64,000 nucleotides of DNA from Engraulis encrasicolus (GCF_034702125.1 NC_085875.1:52633176-52697175); one strand, 5' to 3'. Numbered from the stretch's first letter, positions 34,495 to 47,385 are shown. Numbers and translations are program-made. Notes: generated by a model not told the origin, from the letters alone.

Positions 34495-35735
34495 CAGGAG
34501 CGGAGTGGGACGACTTTTCCCACCGGGACAATTTTCCCCTTGGCGGCCCACAAAAAAAAAAAGCGCGAACAACATGGTTCCCTAACCAAAAAGACAAAAA
34601 ACACGAAATCTCCAGTCGTAGGCCTACTCCATGTGGATATTAGTGTTGTCAAAATATCAACCTGAAGTGGAGACTTGTAGCCTACACCTTGATGAAATAC
34701 ACAGCCATCATCACAGTTCGAAGCATTTACCATAGAACTAGTTGCAGGTTAGGCTACATCACGTTACTGTTCCCTGAAAATGTGCACTCCACTGTCATTT
34801 TGACAGTTTGTAGGCCTATTGAAATATCGTTTAAGGAAGACAGGATGAGCACGGCCACAAAGTTTCGAGTGTGGGAATTTTAAGAAGAGTAGGCTATAGC
34901 TTACAAAAAGTCTATATTGTGCAATAAACCCACCATGCAGCAAATAAGCCAAACATAGGCTACTTCAAAGCACAACCATAAATCAACAAAATGAATAACC
35001 AAACTGTGTAGGCCTACCTTAAAACGCTGTCTTCGTTGCAGCAAATGTCTTTGTTTCTTGCAATTACTCGATCCACTTTAATCCACAGTCTACACACCCA
35101 GCACTGCTCACATCAGAATCTTGTGTGGTAATTATTTTGTTCCATTTCTTCAGACATTACATAGGCTACATCCTAAATGTGCCACATACAAATATAATAT
35201 TATTTCGACTATAAGGGGATATACCGGTAGTTCTAACAAATCGGCCATCAAAACAAAACACTGCTTCTGTGGTGTATTCCTAGCTGCAGTTCACGTCCGT
35301 ACCACTTGGCGGAGTCTGTTCCTAACCCAAGTCAATAACCGCAGAACAAGTGAATCTGGACTAGCAGACTGTAAACTGTAACAGTCATGTGGAAATCGGA
35401 AAATAAATCATAACTGATTTAGATTGGTTACAAAAGGATGGAAATATTAATATCACAGGTTCTTTAAATACTGAAAACGAAACTGTGTTACTAAGATCTA
35501 GTAAACTTCCGCGATCTACGGCATATGAAAATTATCAGTAGAGAGGGGGTGTGGCCAATTTACTGTTTGACACCGTCATTGAAGTATTACCGTCTGGTAC
35601 ACGGTATATATATACTGGCAAGTTAGCCATGTGTACTATCAATGAAGCTGAATAACATACGGTTGCTGTGTTGCGTTTCATGGCCGTGGCCCACCGGAAC
35701 AAGTTCCCGATCTCCCGATGGCCACTCCGCGCCTG
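34495..35735. mobile_element. hAT element copy B
   Basis: Ends CAGGAGCGGAGTGGGAC and GGCCACTCCGCGCCTG; target duplication ACTGTATT / ACTATATT (34487-34494, 35736-35743), one mismatch. The body follows copy A (27922-31150) closely but lacks both later insertions. Non-autonomous. Confidence 0.92.
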
Positions 35736-35744
35736 ACTATATTC

Positions 35745-36340
35745 CAGGCATAGTGTAGAAATTTCAAGTTGCTGAGCTTAGGCTGATGGCTTGTGAACAT
35801 CCAGCTTCCTCTTCATCACATTCCAGAGGTTTTCAAGGGGGTTCGGGCCTGTAGTTTGGGCTGACCATGTCAGGGTATTGATCTGGTGGTCCTCAATCCA
35901 CAGCTTGATTGGCAAGCTGAGAGGCTGGAGTATTGTCCTACTTTACAAAAACTATCCTCAGCATTCAGGGGCATTGTTTGAATAGAAAGAATCATGTTTT
36001 GGCCCAAGGTAAGATCGTATGGTGAATCAGAGACGCGCCGTTTGCAAAGATGAAAATGACTGATTTCAGCCTTACTGAAACACCCTCAGATTATCCCCAG
36101 TCCTTGGCCAACTTTCACAGCAGGTGCAAGATACTGTGATTCGTAGACCTCTCCAGGTCTCTAGCTCACCATTAGAAGACCAGGTGTTGGATTAGATGTG
36201 AAATTTGGCCAAGGATTGGTGATGATCTGAGGGTGTTTCAGCAAGTGCGCTTAAGTCCTCTCTCTTCTGTGTAGCATGCACTACTCCTTGATTTAATAGG
36301 CTGAAGTCTGAGCAACTGAACAACTTGAATAAAATATGAA
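35745..36340 (-). pseudogene. Tc1-like transposase remnant
   Basis: Minus-strand translation near 35770-35905 gives WIEDHQINTLTW, SAQTTGPNPLENLW and NVMKRKLDVHKP, the end of the DDE domain of a Tc1-like transposase (usual form SPDLNPIENLWNVMKRKL). Upstream pieces to about 36340 keep the order of the family but have many stops. The terminal repeats were not located. Confidence 0.8.
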
Positions 36341-36413
36341 TAGCTTTGAATTGTCGCCCTTTCGTGTCATAGTGCCTGCACTCATTGTCCATCAAAAATA
36401 GGCACAGATTTCA

Positions 36414-36720
36414 TAAGGGTGTCACGAATCAAACAGCCCTTTGAAATACACAGGTTCGGTTTACGTTACTGGATTAAAAGTATTGCCAAAATATGAGCAA
36501 TTGAGCAATTCCGGTAAAACCCACTGGTACTGGTTGCCCATTAAAATTGGCTCAGAAATTGTAAAGGTATCGCGAATCAAGACATCCCATTAAAATACAT
36601 AGGTTGTGGATTCGTAGCCCAGTCACGAAAAACGGGGCTTTTTTTGTAATGTATCACGAACGTTATAGATTATTTTCGTGACCGTACTACGAAATGGTAT
36701 GAGACTGGGCTGCATTCAGA
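36414..36720. repeat. Diverged direct repeat, about 148-bp spacing
   Basis: GTGTCACGAATCAAACAGCC (36419) and GTATCGCGAATCAAGACATC (36567) head similar blocks. The segment ends with ATGGTATGAGACTGGGCTG, a word seen in fish MITEs. Confidence 0.45.
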
Positions 36721-39277
36721 GCATGTGGCAGCCCGAGAGTTGAGAGCCAGGAACCCACAGAATATGCACAAAATAGCGCATACTTGCAATAATATTGTTA
36801 CTGGTTCTACGTTTCAAGTGCGCTTTTGGCAAACTCAAAATGTCAATTATCAGTATTTTTTTCCAAATAAATTACCTAGATGTTTCCATAGTCTATACAT
36901 TTAAGTTTCCAAACAAACAAATTGCCAAGCTTAGTCTTAAATAATTTGATAAATACTCTTAAGAAAGCAAACATTTGCTTGATTACTTTGTTAACAATGT
37001 TATGGACAAATACTATGTCATTTCAAACATATAAAAATGCTACAGAGTTGAAACAACATACATTTGAAAGTGCTTATGTCCCTTACCAATAATGTTGTCA
37101 TTAATCTGTGCAACTGATATAGAAAATGTGATTGTTGAGCTTCATAAGTAGGATTTTATGATTCACTGTGACACAAACTGACACATTTTTCATTATAAAT
37201 CCCTGTAACGTTTGATTTGAATTTAGTCACCCTCCTTACACAAGACTTCCCTCTCCAGAAATAATCCCTAGTGTCTGTTCATAGGATTTTTCCAACACAT
37301 AAGGGATCAATAGCACACAAACACTTTCAAAACAGTCAACCGTGTTACTCAACTGTGTTACGGTCAACAGTGCAGGGGAACAAGTCGGCACTTTTTTAGG
37401 AGAAAAAACAGAGCAGACAAACCCATCTCCTCAGAACACAAATTATTTAGTTTATTTGTCTGTCAATATGGAGATGAATTGGCACAAACATACTCCTCCT
37501 CAACTGTCATAGCTGATGCGCAACACCATTGACGGTAACACGGCTTGACATTTCTGCCATTTTTATGGTGTTGTGCTAACTGGGGACCTCAGAAGTTCCA
37601 CCACAATACCCTTAATCAATTCATGTAGTTGCATGCTTTATCTGTATTTTTCTACATGTTATTTCTAATTCAGATTCTTTTGAATATGTTGATAACACAG
37701 TTGACAGGCAATTTTCCCGCTATGAGAACATGAAAAAGAATTGACTAAATTATAGAAGTATGGAAATAAAAACTATCCAAAAAGTCTTCCTATATCCTGC
37801 CAAAGAGGTTATGACATCACGTGATGTTATTTGTGTGGCCCAAGACCAAACCATTACTGATTTATGGAGGGGGTTTCAGACCGTGACACGGTTAACATCG
37901 TTTTTGTGGACACACACAAACTGGCAAATGTCATGTATAATGGAAAGCACAGTGGTCTTTCTGACAGTTTTGTCATATTGCGATGATTGCTGTGAATCAA
38001 CATTTGCAATCGTCTTGGGCAAAACAAGTCTCTTTCTACCATGAAGACTCGAGAGGCAAATGAACGTTATTAACATTTATTGAACAATTAGACATGTTAA
38101 AACAATGTAAATCTGTTTGGCATAGGTTCCCGTCTTCTCCTTGAACTTCAGGGTAGGACGGCATATCCTCCAGCGGAGATGGAGGCGGGCGTAGCCTGCC
38201 CCCTATCAGACGGGAACCACTGGTGACGGTGGATGGAGGGGTGGAGGTGGAGTCAAAGTCGGCTTGACTGAAAGCAGAGAACTGAATGAGTGACAGCTTT
38301 TTTTTTTTAAAAGACGTGAATGTGATTCATTGGCTGAGAAGGAACGATGTATATGATGTAACGGGGAAATCCCCAATCTCGTGTTGTGATTGGTTGACAA
38401 TCCTGGGGAATGATGACACGAGTATGATCTGTCAAAAGTGACACTGATTTGTTAGCAAGAGTTTGACAGCCGGGTACTTCGAGTCTCCCTGGTAGAATTT
38501 ACGCAAGCTCCCATTTACATGCTAATATGAAGACTGAATCTGAGATTTGGAAAGCAGGACGGCATGAAAACGCCCAAAACCAGTATTAAATATTCATTCT
38601 TGCTGAGGGAAATAATGATGGTCTTCACTTTCTGTTTTATATGAAAGATGTATGCTAATGTCCAAAACATCACTGGATGCAGTTACTAGTTAGTGGAATT
38701 GGCAAATAAAATCCATGGACTTAAAAGTGCAGCCGAATCGGATGGATAAATGTAAATGTATGTAAGCCTGTGGTATGTTATTGTGTGATTCCTTGTTTAA
38801 AATTTTTGCTTACTAAAACTTAGTAAATCAGAAGTTCTTCTCTGAGTACATAGTAACACATTCTGAATATCACTTCTTCATGCATTAGCTAATGGTATAG
38901 TACTCCTTATAATGTCATGACCGCAGAATAAGGGGCAAAGCATGATTAGTTAAGCATAACATATTTTGTGAGTATATGTTAACACACTTGGAATATCTCT
39001 TCTTTATACATTAGCTAATGCCATATTCATCATGACTTGTATTATGACTCAAAAGATGTTGCTAAATAATACAGTAATTAATCATTACTTTAGACCTCAA
39101 GATATTACGGGTGTGGTCCAAGATCATCTTAGACGAAGTCCTACCCAATAATACCCACCCTGCACCCCCACCCCACCCCCCCTTGCTGCTCTGCATTCAC
39201 GCATGAGGCACATTCCACTTGTAAGCCTCTTCAACAAGCAGACCTTGACACATGGGACATAATATGATATTGTATCA
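36720..39277. other. 2.5 kb with no recognised gene or element
   Basis: AT-rich. The ORF of 94 codons at 37760 resembles nothing I know. Inverted words GGTTCCCGTCT and AGACGGGAACC flank about 95 bp near 38126-38219. Confidence 0.4.
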
Positions 39278-39892
39278 CAGTTTTTCTCAATAGGTTTTGT
39301 ACATTTCTCACAAGAGAATAATGATTCTTAAAAGTCTTTGTTCAATTGTGACTTCCTGGTGTTACCTGTGCACATGGTCAAATCAGTTTCTCATTGTTTT
39401 CGGCATATAGCAAATGCTCTCGTCCACCATGCCATGGCTGTGTACAATTCTCAGTGATTTCGTACATTATCAGTTGCTTTTGTCATATCACTCAAAAAGC
39501 TGTGTCACTGAATGCATGAAACTATCTCAATCTTATCCGATCAATGTAATATAAAACTGAATTTACAACATTTCCCATCCAATCTAAACAGCATTTAGCT
39601 TCAGAAAAGATCCTCAAGAGTGTACCATTCAATTGACAACATCAGAAATTGATTTGACTAGCTTGTCCATACACTATGACACAATGACTAACCATTCTGC
39701 TGGCGCTGATACGTTTATTGACACAAAAAACTTGGTTTTGAAAGACAAATAAGGGTTTTGAGCAAGAGACTCGGTTTTGCGGGTTATCCACCGTGTTTTG
39801 CCATTTGTTAAAGCTGTTTTGAGAATGAATATTATGTTTTGCAAATTGCGAGAGAGATTCGAGAAATGTACAAAACCAATTGAGAAATACTG
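39278..39892. mobile_element. 615-bp TA-type element, CAGTTTTTCTCAATNGG ends
   Basis: CAGTTTTTCTCAATAGGTTT and AAACCAATTGAGAAATACTG are inverted, followed inward by TGTACATTTCTC on both sides. TA follows the right end; the left flank reads CA, probably decayed. Its ends relate it to the pair at 41069-42920. Confidence 0.75.
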
Positions 39893-40310
39893 TAATATTA
39901 AAAATGGGTGCGGCTGGTCACAAGAATGTGATGTGGGAAATGATGTTCTCTGAGGCCAGAGTGGCAAAACATTGCGCCAGGGACTTTGGGTCCAGAAGAG
40001 GCGGCTTCTAGGCTACAGCCAGCGATATGAAGGTTGCAAGCCCCCCTCCACGTTCAAACACCGCAGAGCCAACGGTGCCCTAGGGTTCCTAGCACAGTGG
40101 TGTCACGCCGCCTTCGTGAGACAACTATTTTGAGAAACGACTGAATCGTAATAAGGCAGGATTTTTAGCATGGGATTAATTTCCACTATAATTTTGCTCT
40201 TGAAATTTACCTCTACCATGTTAACTTTACTTCTACACTCAACATCTGCTGCATGCATAAGGTAGGCCAACTCTGTCAATTAATTCCACCCTTTAACTAA
40301 GGTCGAATTA

Positions 40311-40468
40311 AGTAAGGGTTAACGTTCGGCGAGAAGGTCGCTACCGTGGAATAGCAGCACGACAGAGAGAATCTTTAGACCCCGACGCGGAGCGGGGGGG
40401 TCTTGTTCTCTCTGAAGTGCTGCTATTCCACAAAGCGACCGACTCGCCGAACGTTAACCCGCTTATTA
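40311..40468. repeat. About 155-bp near-perfect palindrome
   Basis: GGGTTAACGTTCGGCGAG at the left pairs with CTCGCCGAACGTTAACCC at the right. The arms continue through GGTCGCT, GTGGAATAGCAGCAC and AGAGAGAA to a GC-rich centre near 40390. It looks like a foldback MITE. Confidence 0.85.
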
Positions 40469-40799
40469 TATGGATATACTTAAATGATTCACACATGGCG
40501 GGGACATTTCTTTAGGCCTATTTAATGTTAAGATTGTTGCTGCGCAAAACAAAACAGTGCCGTTGTGAAACACCGCTAGGCAACAGCTAGGTAGCCAGGA
40601 CAACAGGTGTTGTCTATCACAGCAGCTGATTAGAGTCTTGATGAAAAGTCGCTTTAGCAGTGAAAAGTCTTGTTGCCATTGACAGCGGTCTGTTATAGAC
40701 CAACCCGTCCGTTATCGAAAAATAACAGACGTGCGAACGTTGGGGAGCCCCGTTGAAATGAATGGAGCATTCGACTGATGACGTCACAACCATATAATA

Positions 40800-40945
40800 A
40801 TATATGATAAAGATCGATCTGGCAGTGTTAATACATGATATATGAACAGCAGTGTTAATACACAATAAATTAACACTTGGACACATCATATATTAACAGC
40901 AGTGTTATCAGCAGTGTTAATACATGGTATATTAACACTTGGATC
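40800..40945. repeat. Short interspersed repeats of AGCAGTGTTAATAC
   Basis: CAGCAGTGTTA occurs four times with ACATCATATATTAA and TTAACACTTGGA between. Confidence 0.65.
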
Positions 40946-41068
40946 TCACACCATGAATTCCCTTTTGATTTGCACAATTAGTTAATAGTCGGTCATTATG
41001 ATTCCAAGCAGGACTCCCTTCTCATTACTAGTATATTAACCATCAATGCATACACAAGTCATGTGTTA

Positions 41069-41972
41069 CAGTTTTTCTCGATTGGTTTGGCTAATTTCTC
41101 AAAACTGAGATGACATTCTCAAAACAACACGGACAAATCTCCAAACCAACTTACAATTTCCCACAACAGAATGGCATTTTTCATTGCTTTCATCAAATTT
41201 CAAATGCTTTGTACATGTCTCAAATGTTTAGTACATCTCGGCAGATGGCTATATACAAGTACCCTACAGTTGACACATTGAGCATACATTTAGCACATTT
41301 TCCAAATAAATTGACCTGTCTTATCTAAACGAATTAGACAATTCTCAGTCTAATGGTTGCCCTCTCCAAAACATGTCAGCATGATTTCATTGTGTGAGTC
41401 ATCATATGCAAAGTAGTCTACACAATTGTCAAAACAGTCAAGGACATAATATTTTAAGAATTTCTTTACTGTAAGCAGTAAATTCATGACAGTGTTCAAC
41501 AGGCCAGATGGTATTGTAACTTTACTAGTTTGTAGAAAATTATTTTACAACCGTGTATACTACAGTTTCCTCTGTTATTTGGCTAATTTCTTGACATTTT
41601 TTCAAACGGCATTCTGTGGAAGGAATTTAGTTTCGACACACGGGTAAACTGTTTTTGGAGTGATATGAGCAAGTGATGAGGATCCATGGCGTTATGCTGA
41701 ACCATCCAGTTTATTTTGACAGAATGACTAAATGAATGCAAATGAGCCAAACCAATTGAGAAGGATATATGCCATTTTTATGGTACTGACTATTTATGTG
41801 GGAGAAGGTTTAGTGCTGATGCAAGAATGAGCTGTTTTGGGAGGTATATGACATTTTGCTAGTTATCTGAACTGTTTTGCAGAAGTGTAAGAATGTTTAG
41901 CCAAATGACCCAAAATTTATAGAAATGTCATCTCGGTTTCAAGAAATTAGCCAAACCAATCGAGAAAAACTG
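41069..41972. mobile_element. Tc1/mariner-like non-autonomous element, copy 1
   Basis: CAGTTTTTCTCGATTGGTTT opens it and AAACCAATCGAGAAAAACTG closes it, flanked by TA (41067-41068, 41973-41974). 904 bp, no intact transposase. Copy 2 is its reverse complement 50 bp away. Confidence 0.88.
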
Positions 41973-42022
41973 TAATTAAGAATAAATCATACATTAATTC
42001 CAACATAATTCCAATATAATTA

Positions 42023-42920
42023 CAATTTTTCTCGATTGGTTTGGCTAATTTCTTGAAACCGAGATGACATTTATATAAATGTTGGGTCATTTGGCTAAAC
42101 ATTCTTACACTTCTGCACAACAGTTCAGATAACTAGCAAAATGTCATATACCTCCCAAAACAGCTCATTCTTGCATCAGCACTAAACCTTCTCCCACATT
42201 AAATAGTCAGTACCATAAAAATGGCATATATCCTTCTCAATTGGTTTGGCTCATTTGCATTCATTTAGTCATTCTGTCAAAATAAGCTGGATGGTTGAGC
42301 ATAACGCCATGGATCCTCATCACTTGCTCATATCACTCCAACAACAGTTTACCTGTGTGTCGAAACTAAATTCCTTCCACAGAATGCCGTTTGAAAAAAT
42401 GTCAAGAAATTAGCCAAATAACAGAGGAAACTGTAGTACACACGGTTGTAAAATTATTTTCTACAAACTAGTAGTTACAATACCATCTGGCCTGTTGAAC
42501 ACTGTCATGAATTTACTGTTAAAAGTAAAGCAATTCTTAAAATATTATGTCCTTGACTGTTATGACAATTGTGTAGACTACTTTGCATATGATGACTCAC
42601 ACAATGAAATCATGCTGACATGTTTTGGAGAGGGCAACCGTTAGACGGAGAATTGTCTGATTCGTTTAGACAAGACAGGTCAATTTATTTGGAAAATGTG
42701 CTGAATGTATGCTCAATGTGTCCACTGTAGGGTACTTGTACATAGCCATCAGCCGAGATGTACTAAACATTTGAGACATGTACAAAGCATTTTAAATTTG
42801 ATGAAAGCAATGAAAAATTCTGTTGTGGGAAATTGTAAGTTGGTTTGGAGATTTGTCCGTGTTATTTTGAGAATGTCATCTCAGTTTTGAGAAATTAGCC
42901 AAACCAATCGAGAAAAACTG
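42023..42920. mobile_element. Tc1/mariner-like non-autonomous element, copy 2 (inverted)
   Basis: 898 bp, starting CAATTTTTCTCGATTGG and ending CCAATCGAGAAAAACTG, flanked by TA (42021-42022, 42921-42922). It matches copy 1 end to end in reverse orientation with scattered differences, e.g. both hold AAAACAGCTCATTC/GAATGAGCTGTTTT and the AAATAGTCAGTACCAT block. Confidence 0.88.
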
Positions 42921-42922
42921 TA

Positions 42923-43930
42923 ATGTACCCTTATTGTAAAGTGTTACCGACGCGTTTATGAATTGTGATTCCCTCTTGTATCCACAAGGGGGCAGGCTTC
43001 AGTTTTGGCCTGAAGCTACTGCGTGCAGGCAGAGGTGGTTTTTTGGGCTAGCGGTATTTATTATTTGACGATGTTTGGATTCATGCACGTGATGCTGAAA
43101 TGGCGTGATAGCCTACTAATGGTTGAAAGGCTATATAGGTTACTAACAATGTCTGGTAATTTGTCATTTACTTGATCTATTTGAAATCCTATGGTAGGCC
43201 TACTTTTTTCAAATCCAGGCTTCTTATTAATAAATTGCCTTGACAGGTTATGAGGCGGCCATGGGGGCGTTTGGGCAAAACTAGGTTGAGAACCACAACA
43301 TAGACGGACTACACTGTTGTCCTGTCGGACAGTTTGTTGTAGGCCTACAAATTATCACTCACTACGCAGTATTTTCACTGTCTACTTCCGTCTGTTTTCT
43401 ATTCATCAAATCCAACTGTTTTCCTATCCACTATTGAGAACGTAGGCCTACGGTCATCTGGTAAGCACATAGGCCTATTCTACCAACACAATGTCACGGG
43501 TGGACCAATTCATTGTATGGACAGAGACGACTTGCTGGAAGAGATGCAGGCCTATGGCAATTGGGGCTTTTAAGCAGAATCAATGATAGGTCCTACGTTT
43601 ATTTACAGGATCTATTTAATTGCATGGATAGACAAGGCCTATATGCCTAATGTAATGAATATGATCTAAATATTAATCACAATGCAGAATCAGGAATAGC
43701 CTACATAGGCTACTTCAGTTTGTTTATATCGTACAACAACCAAAACCTTTAAAAAATCGATTGAAATTTGATGAAATTATGGTCATCTGATGAATAGGCC
43801 TACATTGGGCCTACTACCAACTCAATGCAGAGAGTGCGCCAGTTGGCTGTGGTAAGATGGCCACCGTGTGCGGACATTCGATTTCCATTGACGGCGAAGG
43901 GGGTGACTTATCTAGTATTCTATACATATC
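42923..43930. other. Unassigned; many TAGGCCTA words
   Basis: No coding family recognised. Confidence 0.4.
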
Positions 43931-43934
43931 TCAC

Positions 43935-44938
43935 CAGTATGTCACCAGTAGGATAGACTACTGCAATGCTCTTTTCTCTGGTCTCCCAAAAAAATTAATT
44001 GACAAATTGCAACTCATTCAAAATTCTGCGGCAAGAATCCTAACAAGAACCAGAATGAGAGAGCACATCTCTCCTGTCTTGGCAGACCTGCACTGGTTAC
44101 CTGTCTCATACAGAATCGACTTTAAGATTCTGCTCACAGTATTTAAAGCATTAAATGGACTTGCCCCTAGCTATATCTCAGACATGCTCTCTTTTTATGC
44201 CCCTGCTCGAGCTCTCAGGTCCACTGATGCCAAGCTGCTAAGGACCCCCACCCCCCCGCAGAAGAAGATCGGCGACGCCGCGTTTGCCTGCTATGCGCCC
44301 AAGAGATGGAACACCCTCCCCATCGAGATCCGATCAGCCACCTCCGTCGACTCCTTTAAGAAGCAGCTGAAGACCCACCTCTTCATCCTTGCCAACTCCT
44401 AGCTGCCAAGACGTCATAGTGTCCCAGCCGCCGCAGCGCCCTTACTACTCGCAATCCAGCCCTGGCAGGGGGCTCCCCTAGGTGGCCGCTGGTCTCTGCC
44501 TGAGGTTTCTTCCTGACTACAGGGGGTCTTTTTTCTCAGACCTCACTGAGCTTTTTTTCCCCCTCACAAACTATGAATCAAGCGAAAGGGAGTTTTTCCT
44601 CACCCCTGATGCCACCAGGGGCCGCACCTGAGCGCCCAATCTCTGTGTGACTATCTATGACTTATGATAGGCCCAGCCACTATGGACCTTACACATCTAA
44701 GAATCCTGGTCCTAACCTACGTTGACCTTATGACTCTACATTCTCTGTCTATCTCTTCTTCCTCTGCCTTCCTGCTTTTTCTGCCTCTCCTCTATACCTC
44801 TCCTTTTAAATCTATCTCTTCTCTCCTTTTAAATCTATCTCTAACAATGTTTTTTCCCATTTGTTAAGCACTTTGAGTTACATGCCTTGTATGACACAGT
44901 GCTATACAAATACAATTATTATTATTATTATTATTATC
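43935..44938 (+). mobile_element. LINE 3' end with (ATT)n tail
   Basis: A 5'-truncated non-LTR element. The coding part 43935-44402 is open: [69 protein letters not shown], ending [11 protein letters not shown]. The 3' UTR has the phrase TGCCTGAGGTTTCTTCCT and ends GTGCTATACAAATACAATT followed by ATT repeats (to 44938). These features are typical of an abundant fish LINE group; I cannot decide the clade. The 181-codon ORF starts upstream at 43857 only by chance. Confidence 0.85.
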
Positions 44939-44944
44939 TTTACT

Positions 44945-47385
44945 TGTGACAGCTAGCTGCTTGGCTCAATGGTTAAGGTGTTGGATTGTAGATGTGGAGG
45001 TTGTGAGTTCAAAATTCACCTGGACCCATGTTGATTTTCAAAATTATATCATATGCAGTGTTCCTTAGCCAACTTAAAATAGCATGTATGTTATTTAGTA
45101 TCAATGGCAAAGGTGCTGGATTAGAGATAGAGGTTGTGAGTTCGAATCCCACTTGGACCCATGTTGATTTTCAAAATTATATCATATGCAGTGTTCCTTA
45201 GCCAACTTAAAATAGCATGTATGTCATTTAGTATCAATGGAAAAGGTGCTGGATTAGAGATATGGAGGTTGTGAGTTTGAATCCCACTCGGACCCATGAT
45301 GATTTTCAAAATAATATCATATGCAGTGTTCCTTAGCCAACTTAACACATTCAATACCAGCCGTTTTTTTGGAATTTAGCTGTGGACTCCCAGCCAATTT
45401 CATCATTTTTTGTTCTTTTTTGAACAGCCACCGAATATTTTGTCTTCAACCTACAGTCATAAGTCAGGGCTTGTTCTCAGCTGTCTGTATATTTTTACGG
45501 TTTGTTTCTAGCTTATTCCAGTCCGAAGTTATTCCACTTTAAGTGAGCACTGGTTTAGGTAAAAATAGCGTTTTTCAAGATACCAACTGAGATAAAACCT
45601 TTTTTGTCACAGGTGCGCTCTGACTCTGCGAGTTTAAATCGAGGGGCTATTTTTACTGACTTGGTAGTGAATGTGTTCAAATAGCATGTATGTCATTTAG
45701 TAGCAATGGCAAAGGTGCTGGATTAGAAATATGCAGGTTGTGAGTTCGAATCCCACTCGGACCCATGTTGATTTTCAAAATTATATCATATGCAGTGTTC
45801 CTTAGCCAACTTAAAATAGCATGTATGTCATTTAGTATATCCCCAAAACGCGGAGCTACAACACTTTCAACATGGCTGAATCCATGATGGCTGAATTATT
45901 TGGCCCATAAACTCTGACTGGGTGGATGGATTTTTCCCACATTTATTTTAGCATTATTTTCTCAATAGTAGTTTGTTTCTTAGGTATAGAGATATCAAAA
46001 ATAAAATTCCAGCATTTTCTGCGAGAATACAATCTATTTTAGAATAATTTTCTAGGATCTTAAAAAGGACTAGAAAGAACTAGATTGCATTCTCACAGAA
46101 AATGCTGGAAGCGGGCTTGCCTTTTGGGGCAGAGATGAAACAAAGTACTATTGAGAAAACAAAGCTAATAGAAATGTTGGGAAAAATCCATCCACCCAGT
46201 CAGAAGTTATGGGCCAAACAATTCAGCCATCTTGGATTCAGTCATCTTGAAAGTGTTGTAGCTCTGCGTTTTGGGGATATACTAAATGACATACATGGTA
46301 TTTTAAGTTGGCTAAGGAACACTGCATATGATATAATTTTGAAAATCAACATGGCTTCGAGCGGGATTCGAACTCACAAACTCCATATCTGTAATCCAGC
46401 CCCTTTGCCGTTGATATGAAATGACATACAATACATGATATTTGAAGTTGGGTAAGGAACACTGCATACGATATAATTTTGAAAATCAACATGGCTTTGA
46501 CTGGGTTTCGAACCCCCAACCTCCATATCTGTAATTCAGCACATTTGCCATCCATACTAAATGACATACATGGCATTTTAACTTGGCTAAGGAACACTGC
46601 ATATGATATAATTTTGAAAATCAACATGGCTTTGACTGGGGTTCGAACCCCCAACCTCAATATCTGTAAATCAGCACATTTGCCATCCATACTAATTGAC
46701 ATGCATGGCATTTTAAGTTGGCCAAGGAACACTGCATATGATATACTTTTGAAAATCAACATGGCTTCGACTGGGGTTCGAACCCCCAAACTCCATATCT
46801 GTAATTCAGCACATTTGCCATTCATACTAAATGACATACATGGCATTTTAAGTCGGCCAAGGAACGCTGCATATGATATAATTTTGAAAATCAACATGGC
46901 TTCGACTGGGGTTCGAACCCCCAACCTCCATATCTGTAATTCAGCACATTTGCCATCGATACTAAATGACATACATGGTATTTTAACTTGGCTAAGGAAC
47001 ACTGCATATGATATAATTTTGAAAATCAGCATCGCTTCAAGTGGGATTCGAACTCTCAACCTCCATATCTCTAATCCAGCACATTTGCCATTGATAATAA
47101 ATGACATACATGGCATTTTAAGTTGGCCAAGGAACACTGCATATGATATAATTTTGAAAATCAACATGGCTTTGACTGGGGTTCGAACCCCCAACCTCAA
47201 TATCTGTAATTCCGCACATTTGCCATCCATTCTAAATGACATACATGACATTTTAAGTTGGCCAAGTAACACTGCATATGATATAATTTAGAAAATCAAC
47301 ATGGCTTTGCGTGGGGTTCGAACCCTCCACCTCCATATCTCTAATGCAGCAGCATGCATTACCATTAAGCCAAGCAGGTAGCTCT
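44945..47385. repeat. 2.4-kb imperfect palindrome built of tRNA-derived tandem units
   Basis: The left edge (GACAGCTAGCTGCTTGGCTC) and right edge (complement GAGAGCTACCTGCTTGGCTT) are inverted. Each edge holds a tRNA-like sequence with A box TGGCTCAATGG and B box AGTTCGAATCC. The arms are tandem copies of a unit of about 135 bp carrying only the B-box half: about 4 units in the left arm (to 45845) and about 8 in the right arm (46290-47340), in opposite orientation. The centre is also inverted: AATCCATCCACCCAGTC near 46187 against its complement near 45917, and CAGCATTTTCTGCGAGAATA near 46012 against its near-complement near 46093. The 270- and 308-codon ORFs on both strands of the right arm arise because 135 is divisible by 3. 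The left arm contains a separate MITE. Confidence 0.85.
45346..45675. mobile_element. 330-bp TTAA-type MITE in the left arm of the palindrome
   Basis: Ends CACATTCAATACCAG and TTGGTAGTGAATGTG, flanked by TTAA (45342-45345) and TTCA (45676-45679, decayed). Other units read CCAACTTAAAATAGC across this point, giving the empty site. piggyBac-like by target. Confidence 0.8.

Noticed and set aside
43857..43934. Host gene start ATGGCCACCGTGTGCGG fused to the LINE ORF
   Set aside because: LINE homology begins only near 43935; the upstream frame is short and unsupported.
46346..47291. 270- and 308-codon ORFs as repeat proteins
   Set aside because: Both strands are open because the tRNA-derived unit is 135 bp; edges contain B-box sequence and no protein family is recognisable.
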